Shown in pieces: positions 29,297 to 34,257 of a stretch of DNA of 34,257 bases (position 1 is the first letter of the stretch; the number at the start of each line of letters is the position of its first letter). The stretch covers positions 1-34,257 of the forward strand of contig MHUT01000010.1 in assembly GCA_001823535.1 (NCBI GenBank), given 5' to 3'. The notes beneath the pieces are model-generated. The model ran no database searches. It saw only the letters and a program-made list of their open reading frames with translations, and was not told the DNA's origin. The DNA is from Candidatus Yonathbacteria bacterium RIFCSPHIGHO2_02_FULL_44_14. GTDB taxonomy: Bacteria; Patescibacteriota; Minisyncoccia; Phycocordibacterales; UBA1550. The position numbers and the translations under genes were made by a program.

Positions 29297-29935
29297 ATGA
29301 AAACACCATTCATTGTTATAGATGGGCTGGACGGGAGTGGCAAAACTACACAGCTCAAACTTTTGTGCGAGCGAGCAGAACGCGAAGGGAAGAAATTTAT
29401 TCTTACGCGTGAGCCGGGCGGTGCGCCTTTGTCTGAAGCTCTTCGTGAGTTGTTCAAGTCAGAACTTGGATTGAAAGCAAGCGCACTCACGCAATTACTT
29501 ATGGTGACGGCATCGCGTCGTAACTGCATGGAAGAAGCAGTGTGGCCTTTTCTCGCGCAGGGTATCACGGTTTTTTCTGACCGATGCGACTCGTCGACTC
29601 TCGCATATCAAGTGTATGCAAAAAACGCTCCTGAACTCGAAGAAGAATTCTGGCGCTTGCGCAAACTTGTTTTTGGCGAGTATCCGCCGACGACCTACAT
29701 CTTTCTTGATGTGTTACCTCGGGTAGCGCGGAATCGTGTTGTTGGAGATGATACCCGCGGTGAAATTTCACACTTTGATGCAGCGCCTCTCAAGTTCTAT
29801 GAACGAGTGTACGAAGGATTTCGTGCTTTCGAAAATCACCCGACTGTGAAAATGTACTCAGTCAATGGAGCGCGTTGTCGTGAAGAAATACAGGAAGATA
29901 TTTACCGTATTGTGAAAGCAGAATGCGGATGGTAG
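29297..29935 (+). CDS. tmk: Thymidylate kinase (first copy)
   Basis: A 212-aa kinase that phosphorylates dTMP to dTDP. Seen: P-loop GLDGSGKTT at the N-terminus, TREPGGAPLSEALRELF, and the dTMP-binding region SDRCDSSTLAYQVYA (family DRYxxSxxAYQ; the aromatic Y is C here). The C-terminal part is usual. Upstream GGGGAGGGG (about 29281-29289) may act as a Shine-Dalgarno despite a long gap to the ATG. It forms the last step of the thymidine route dCTP-dUTP-dUMP-dTMP-dTDP in this cluster. Confidence 0.92.
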   Translation: MKTPFIVIDGLDGSGKTTQLKLLCERAEREGKKFILTREPGGAPLSEALRELFKSELGLKASALTQLLMVTASRRNCMEEAVWPFLAQGITVFSDRCDSSTLAYQVYAKNAPELEEEFWRLRKLVFGEYPPTTYIFLDVLPRVARNRVVGDDTRGEISHFDAAPLKFYERVYEGFRAFENHPTVKMYSVNGARCREEIQEDIYRIVKAECGW

Positions 29936-29955
29936 TTAATATCTTGTTCTAAATT

Positions 29956-29986
29956 AAAACCTCAGTCTCCCGACTGAGGTTTTTTC
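29956..29986 (+). terminator. Terminator between the two tmk genes
   Basis: AAAACCTCAGTC and GACTGAGGTTTT pair around TCCC and continue into TT. It separates the two paralogues into different transcripts. Confidence 0.88.
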
Positions 29987-30000
29987 TTTGCTGTTGCGCG

Positions 30001-30009
30001 TGGTATTAT
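30001..30009 (+). promoter_or_regulatory. Promoter of the second tmk copy (leaderless)
   Basis: TGG followed by TATTAT (30004-30009) is an extended -10 box, 6 nt before the ATG at 30016. A clear -35 box is not seen. Confidence 0.5.
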
Positions 30010-30015
30010 AACGGG

Positions 30016-30648
30016 ATGAAAAAAGCGCCACTCATCATTATCGACGGCATCGATGGTTCTGGAAAGACAACGCAAGCAAATCTTCTTAAAGAAAGATTGT
30101 CCGATGGACAGGTGTGTTTTACGCGTCAGCCTGGAGGAACACCGCTTTCAGAAAAAATTCGCGATGTTTTTTCTTCCACTGAAGCAGTAGAGGCAAGTGC
30201 GCAGACACAATTTTTTCTCATGTGGGCATCGCGTACCAATTGGCTCGAGAAAGTGGTGATTCCAAACATAGAAAAGGGAACGCCGGTTATCTCAAACAGA
30301 GGAGATTCTTCGACGTATGCTTATCAAGTTTATGCGCGTGAAGCGCACGACCTCGAAGAAGAATTTTGGAGGATAAGAGATTTTGTTATGGATAAACACA
30401 AGGCAAAGGTGCATATCATTATTGATATTTCCGCAAAGGAGGCTCGTCGAAGAATGAACTTGGACAAAAATCGGGTAAAGTCACTTTTTGATTTAAAGCC
30501 ACTCGATTATCATGAGCGTGCGCGTGCCGGGTTTCGTGCATTTTCAGAGAAGCTTCCCGGGCAAGTGATTATTGTAGATGGCGACAGAGACCGAGTCATA
30601 ATCCATAAGGAAGTTTATAGTATCGTTAGTAAAGCGTGCGGTTTTTAG
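30016..30648 (+). CDS. Thymidylate kinase-like protein (second copy)
   Basis: A 210-aa paralogue of the preceding tmk. It has GIDGSGKTTQ as P-loop and the same overall spacing, but TRQPGGTPLSEKIRDVF replaces TREPGG, and SNRGDSSTYAYQVYA replaces SDRCDSST. The Asp of the DR motif is therefore Asn and the Glu of REPGG is Gln. The rest remains well conserved, including EEEFWRIRDF, so the fold is kept. These changes may alter nucleotide choice or activity; dTMP kinase function is not certain. It ends 5 nt before argS, so both are likely on one transcript from the promoter at 30004. Confidence 0.8.
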   Translation: MKKAPLIIIDGIDGSGKTTQANLLKERLSDGQVCFTRQPGGTPLSEKIRDVFSSTEAVEASAQTQFFLMWASRTNWLEKVVIPNIEKGTPVISNRGDSSTYAYQVYAREAHDLEEEFWRIRDFVMDKHKAKVHIIIDISAKEARRRMNLDKNRVKSLFDLKPLDYHERARAGFRAFSEKLPGQVIIVDGDRDRVIIHKEVYSIVSKACGF

Positions 30649-30653
30649 TAATT

Positions 30654-32237
30654 ATGAAAGAAAAACTTGAAGCAATAATAGAGGAGGCGCTGGAAGCAAT
30701 GAGTATTCCGGTTGGCGCTGTAAGCGTTGAACGACCAGCCGACAGTACTCACGGCGACTACTCCACAAACACCGCTTTGGTGTACGGCAAAAAAACAGGC
30801 GTTTCACCGCGCGTGCTTGCGGGAAAGCTCGTAGAAAAAATCCTTGAAACTTCAAATGAAGACATCGAAAAAATAGAGATTGCCGGACCGGGATTTATCA
30901 ATTTTTTTCTTACGGGTGTTGCACTAGAACTAGCTCTCTTTAAAGTTTATGAAGGACCGGCCTTCCTAAAGAGTGGCGAGAAGGTGAACATTGAATTTAT
31001 TTCGACCAACCCGACGGGAGAGCTTCATATCGGACACGGACGAAGCGCGTTTTTTGGCGACACGCTCGCGCGTGTGCTCGCGCTTGCGGGAGCAGAAGTG
31101 GTACGCGAGTTTTATATCAATGATTCGCGCGAGAGCAATCAGATAAAAGAGCTTGGCAAGACAGCGCTCGGAAAGGGGGAGCAGTACAAGACACCAGAGC
31201 TTGAGGATAAAATTGGAGAGCTGGATTTTTCGGGATTGTCTGAAGAAGATGCAGGGGTAAAACTCGCGAGTGCTGTGCAGGCGAGCAATCGCAAGTTTAT
31301 TGAGGAAAGTCTCGGCGTGCATTTTGACGTGTGGTATTCGGAAGACACAGAACTGCACGCGAGTGGCGCGAATAGAGATATGCTCGCGCGCCTCAAGGAG
31401 CGAGATTTTACTTATGAAAAAGACGGCGCACTCTGGCTCAAGACTTCAGAATACGGAGACGATGAAGATCGTGTCATCGTGCGCTCCGATAGCACGATGA
31501 CCTACTTCATTGCGGATATTGCGTACCATCAAAATAAATTTGATCGTGGGTTTCAGACTGTAATAGATGTGTGGGGAGCGGATCATCATGGGCATATTAA
31601 AAGAATGCAGGCTGTCGGGCGTATGCTCGGATGGCCAAAAACACCGAATACCGACACTGAACAGCCACTCGTGTTTATCGCGCAACTTGTTTCGCTCAAA
31701 GAAGACGGCGTTTCAAAAAAGATGTCCAAGCGTGCGGGGAATGTAATCCTCCTTCGTGATCTTGTGGAAGAATTTGGCATTGATATTGTGCGATGGTTTT
31801 TTATTGAGAAAGCGCTCAATACACAAATGGCATTTGATATGGCTCTCGCCCGTGAGAAGTCCGAAAAAAATCCTGTGTACTATGTGCAGTATGCCCATGC
31901 GCGCATTGCTTCGATTGTCGGGAAGGCGAGAGGTGTTACCGAGGGGCATGCGACTGAATTTGTTGAACTTATGAAAGTTCCGTCTGCGCGAGCGCTTGCT
32001 ACTAAAATCACTGAACTTCCTGAAATAATTGATTATGTTGCTCGTGAGTATGCGGTAAACACAATCACCACTTATGCAACTGCGCTTGCGACTGCCGCAA
32101 ACGCCTATTATCGCGACGTGCATATCGTAAATGATGATGGAGTAGACACAGGAGCTCTCACTCTTGCTGTTCGCGCCAAAGAAACTCTCGCAGACACACT
32201 GTATCTTTTTGGGATATCCGCGCCAGAGAGAATGTAG
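30654..32237 (+). CDS. argS: Arginyl-tRNA synthetase
   Basis: A 527-aa class Ia synthetase that charges tRNA-Arg. Seen: the additional N-terminal domain (about 1-90, with DSTHGDYSTNTAL), ISTNPTGELHIGHGRSAFFG with the HIGH motif at 125-128, KMSKR at 356-360 within VSKKMSKRAGNVI, and the DALR anticodon-binding domain at the C-terminus ending SAPERM. The ATG at 30654 is preferred over GTG at 30636, which overlaps tmk. Slightly shorter than typical (about 550-580 aa). Confidence 0.95.
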   Translation: MKEKLEAIIEEALEAMSIPVGAVSVERPADSTHGDYSTNTALVYGKKTGVSPRVLAGKLVEKILETSNEDIEKIEIAGPGFINFFLTGVALELALFKVYEGPAFLKSGEKVNIEFISTNPTGELHIGHGRSAFFGDTLARVLALAGAEVVREFYINDSRESNQIKELGKTALGKGEQYKTPELEDKIGELDFSGLSEEDAGVKLASAVQASNRKFIEESLGVHFDVWYSEDTELHASGANRDMLARLKERDFTYEKDGALWLKTSEYGDDEDRVIVRSDSTMTYFIADIAYHQNKFDRGFQTVIDVWGADHHGHIKRMQAVGRMLGWPKTPNTDTEQPLVFIAQLVSLKEDGVSKKMSKRAGNVILLRDLVEEFGIDIVRWFFIEKALNTQMAFDMALAREKSEKNPVYYVQYAHARIASIVGKARGVTEGHATEFVELMKVPSARALATKITELPEIIDYVAREYAVNTITTYATALATAANAYYRDVHIVNDDGVDTGALTLAVRAKETLADTLYLFGISAPERM

Positions 32238-32262
32238 AAAACAGTAGGGGGGATTTAAAGGG

Positions 32263-32339
32263 CAACTTCAGGGGCGCGTGCTTTGCCCGCACCCCTGAAG
32301 TTGTCCACACTACACACGTCAAAGTCGTGGTGTTTTTTT
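32263..32339 (+). terminator. Inverted repeat and terminator after argS
   Basis: CAACTTCAGGGG (32263-32274) and CCCCTGAAGTTG (32292-32303) form 12-bp arms with a 17-nt loop and no T run. A second small hairpin CACACG/CGTGGTG (about 32313-32332) is followed by TTTTTTT and looks like the actual terminator. Confidence 0.65.
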
Positions 32340-32348
32340 GTTTGCTTG

Positions 32349-32357
32349 TGATACAAT
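32349..32357 (+). promoter_or_regulatory. Promoter of the coiled-coil gene
   Basis: TGA followed by TACAAT (32352-32357) is an extended -10 box; predicted leader of about 18-20 nt before the ATG at 32382. Confidence 0.45.
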
Positions 32358-32381
32358 AAATGTACATATATATATTAAGTC

Positions 32382-32735
32382 ATGAAAAAAGCAACGGCAA
32401 AAACTAAAAAGGTGACGATTGACGATTTGGCACGCATGATGTCAAAAGGGTTTGGTGATATCAATAAGAAGTTTGGCGACGTCAATAAGATGATTGCCGA
32501 AGGGCGTGAAGAGACAAGCGAATTGGCAAGAATGGTAGCCAGGGGGTTTGAGAGTGTTGACAGGAGATTTGAAAAGGTTGAAAAGGAAATAAGTGAAGTC
32601 AAGGATAACCTTGCTTCTACACGAGGTGATGTTCTCGCGATGGGGGACAGGTTTACTCTAAAATATGAATTCTATGACCTCTCGACACGTGTCGGAATAC
32701 TAGAACAAAAAGGGAAAGGAAAAGCAAAAAAGTAA
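32382..32735 (+). CDS. Small coiled-coil protein
   Basis: A 117-aa charged protein. The start MKKATAKTKKVTIDDLARMM is followed by helical repeats with the pattern KGFGDINKKFGDVNKMI and ARGFESVDRRFEKVEKEISE, typical of a coiled coil. Lys-rich ends (KGKGKAKK). Small proteins with the opening TKKxTIDDLAxM and VDxRFxxVE repeats are common in Patescibacteria and have no known function. The pattern is of DUF-type phage or envelope coiled coils, but I give no role. It has its own promoter and no clear Shine-Dalgarno. Confidence 0.72.
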   Translation: MKKATAKTKKVTIDDLARMMSKGFGDINKKFGDVNKMIAEGREETSELARMVARGFESVDRRFEKVEKEISEVKDNLASTRGDVLAMGDRFTLKYEFYDLSTRVGILEQKGKGKAKK

Positions 32736-32774
32736 TGAACCTCTTCCACCACAGTGAAGCATGGGTTGCAATAG

Positions 32775-32797
32775 TCCCCTAGGACGGTCCTAGGGGA
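32775..32797. repeat. 23-bp perfect inverted repeat
   Basis: TCCCCTAGGAC-G-GTCCTAGGGGA, 11-bp arms with one central base. It follows the coiled-coil gene by about 40 nt. There is no T run, so it may be a protein binding site or a poor terminator. Confidence 0.7.
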
Positions 32798-32895
32798 ATC
32801 GAGCTCCTGTGCAGAAATTAAACTTATCCCCAGCTTTCCCGATTTTCTACATCAGATTTTTCATTCCTCATATGCTACAATAGAACGTATAGTAT

Positions 32896-34257
32896 ATGAA
32901 AAATATCTTATTTATGTCCAAGATACGAAATTTGCTAATTCGCCACTCTCGTGAATTCATAGAGAAGCATAGGCATCATCACCATCTCGCGCTCGCTACG
33001 CTCGCGCTCGTCATCGCAAGTACGGGCATCTACGCCTATCGCCACGAAATAGCGCAGGCGGCGACATACACATTCACTCAGTCATCGTGGGCAGGTGGTA
33101 TCACTGCAAATACCGCAACGCACGCTTCAAATCAATCCAACTGGACACAGTATTCTGCAACTTCAACATCGCTCACCGCAGGAGCGGGTGGAGTGAGCTT
33201 GCCGTCGACGAGCAGGTCTATTACAGATGATGGGTTTCAAAATACCTTTGCGACATCAAACGGTCCTAAATCAATCGTCTTCGACCAATCCGGTAACCTT
33301 TATGCACGATACTCGACCACAGTTGATAAGGTCACTCCTTCCGGCACCCGCACCACATTTGCGACAGTTGGTGATAGACCTTATCAGGGTAACCATTCAC
33401 AGGTTTTCGACACCGCAGGCAATCTCTATACTGCGAACTACACCGCCAGCACCGTCAGCAAGGTTACTCCCGGAGGAACCGTCACCACTTTTGCGACGGT
33501 AGGCACTAATCCCTACGCTCTTACCTTTGACACCGCAGGAAACCTTTATACTGCGAACTACACCGCCAGCACGGTCAGCAAGGTTACTCCCGGAGGCACC
33601 GTCACCACTTTTGCGACGGTAGGCTCGCCATACGCATTTGCATTTGATACGTCTGACAATCTTTATGTTGCGAGAAATGGCCCCAACATTGTCAGCAAGA
33701 TCACTCCCGGAGGAACCGTCACCACTTTTGCTACAGTAGTTTATCCCTACGCTCTTGCATTCGACACTTCAGGTAATCTCTATGTTGGGACCGACGGTAA
33801 CTCCATAATCAAACTCCTTGCCACTGGTGGCTTCGAAGCTGGGACATTTTCGAGTACCGTGCAGACAGGGTCGGGGAGCGCAGCGAGCGTGGGAATTATT
33901 CCAACCGGTACTCTTACAGCCCTCAGTCCTGCGACCGTTGCGACAGGGTCTAACCCAGACGGCTATAGCGCTATTTCTCCAGACGGTACCTCAGTGTATG
34001 TGACGAATTATATGAGCGCCAATATGTCAATGTACAGTCGCAATACCAGCACTGGCGCTCTTACTGCACTTAGTCCTGCAACCATCGCGATAGCGGGGAA
34101 TCCAGAAGATGTAACAGTTTCTCCTGACGGCATTTCAGTGTATGTGAATAGTGGCAGTAATGTATACATGTTTAGTCGCAACACGAGTACGGGTCTCCTC
34201 ACCGCACTTGGCACTCCGACCATTACTGGAGGCACAAGAGGTATCGCTGTTTCCTCT
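32896..34257 (+). CDS. Large secreted beta-propeller protein (partial, runs off the window)
   Basis: The frame is open for 454 codons to the window edge without a stop. The N-terminus reads MKNILFMSKIRNLLIRHSRE, then KHRHHHH before a hydrophobic segment (LALATLALVIASTGIYAY), a signal peptide or anchor; the His-rich stretch faces the cytoplasm. Residues 129-320 are about five propeller-type repeats of 39-42 aa, in the style F-D-x-x-G-N-L-Y-x-A ... V-x-x-x-T-P-G-G-T-V-T-T-F-A-T-V-G, resembling NHL/SMP-30 blades. After residue 335 come YVTN-type repeats with SPDGTSVYVTNY and SPDGISVYV, followed by SRNTSTG. Two blade families in one chain is unusual. Start: ATG 32896 just after TATAGT (32888-32893) and 14 nt after TACAAT (32876-32881). 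ATG at 32914 is a second choice. Confidence 0.85.
   Translation, partial: MKNILFMSKIRNLLIRHSREFIEKHRHHHHLALATLALVIASTGIYAYRHEIAQAATYTFTQSSWAGGITANTATHASNQSNWTQYSATSTSLTAGAGGVSLPSTSRSITDDGFQNTFATSNGPKSIVFDQSGNLYARYSTTVDKVTPSGTRTTFATVGDRPYQGNHSQVFDTAGNLYTANYTASTVSKVTPGGTVTTFATVGTNPYALTFDTAGNLYTANYTASTVSKVTPGGTVTTFATVGSPYAFAFDTSDNLYVARNGPNIVSKITPGGTVTTFATVVYPYALAFDTSGNLYVGTDGNSIIKLLATGGFEAGTFSSTVQTGSGSAASVGIIPTGTLTALSPATVATGSNPDGYSAISPDGTSVYVTNYMSANMSMYSRNTSTGALTALSPATIAIAGNPEDVTVSPDGISVYVNSGSNVYMFSRNTSTGLLTALGTPTITGGTRGIAVSS
33406..33759 (+). repeat. Tandem coding repeats of 120, 117 and 117 bp
   Basis: Units begin at 33406, 33526 and 33643 (a fourth, partial unit at 33760), in frame with the propeller protein. 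The first two are nearly identical in DNA, including synonymous sites, for example CTGCGAACTACACCGCCAGC in both; the third is more diverged. The high DNA identity points to recent duplication. Confidence 0.85.

Noticed and set aside
33406-33759. CRISPR-like repeats
   Set aside because: The repeats are 117-120 bp, in frame and coding for propeller blades. No short direct repeats with unique spacers are found anywhere in the window.

Overview
The window looks like chromosomal DNA of a member of the Candidate Phyla Radiation (Patescibacteria), most likely Parcubacteria-like. The evidence is indirect: very dense small genes, a phosphoketolase plus acetate kinase energy module, a B12-dependent ribonucleotide reductase, VKOR/DsbA disulfide chemistry, many leaderless genes, and a secreted beta-propeller protein with a His-rich segment before its signal anchor. 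TGA behaves as a stop throughout (for example at the end of uppS), so the UGA=Gly code of Gracilibacteria/Absconditabacteria does not apply. Lineage is inferred from gene content, not from a marker tree.

Layout. 1-3050 is the accessory part: an OLD-like AAA ATPase with a DUF4435-like C-terminus, a decayed serine-recombinase tail, gene-poor DNA, tRNA-Val, and an inverted partial copy of that tRNA. 3051-6001 holds acylphosphatase, uppS, an RluA-type pseudouridine synthase, rplS, tRNA-Leu and an unknown gene. 6121-7585 holds a CDF metal exporter divergent from a PduO-type cobalamin adenosyltransferase, then tRNA-His. 7738-13699 holds ackA-xfp convergent with a class II ribonucleotide reductase. 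14060-20372 holds an MFS transporter, YjdF-like and DUF1189-like membrane proteins, a LUD protein, a dsbA-VKOR pair and pgi. 20473-24174 is a sensory cluster: two unknown small proteins, a GAF/PAS histidine kinase, a lone receiver and a SIMPL protein. 24310-25702 is secE-nusG-rplK. 26039-30648 is a dTTP-synthesis cluster: thyX, dCTP deaminase, dut and two tmk paralogues. argS, a small coiled-coil protein and the start of a large secreted beta-propeller protein finish the window.

How it fits together. dCTP deaminase, dUTPase, ThyX and Tmk make a complete route from dCTP to dTDP. The ribonucleotide reductase supplies deoxynucleotides and needs adenosylcobalamin, which the adenosyltransferase can supply from scavenged cobalamin. 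Phosphoketolase cleaves sugar phosphates to acetyl phosphate, and acetate kinase turns that into ATP.

The most unusual signals are regulatory and structural. About ten genes have a -10 box 5-8 nt before the start codon, implying leaderless mRNA. Two divergent promoter pairs have overlapping -35 boxes. There are several very long, nearly perfect palindromes (62, 48 and 67 bp). The dUTPase N-terminus is interrupted at an A7 run in a way that fits frameshifting. The double-length ThyX has its signature motif divided between two degenerate halves. I could not identify a clearly new multi-gene system; the closest candidates are the sensory cluster 20412-24174 and the hairpin/micro-ORF cassette 25701-26019.
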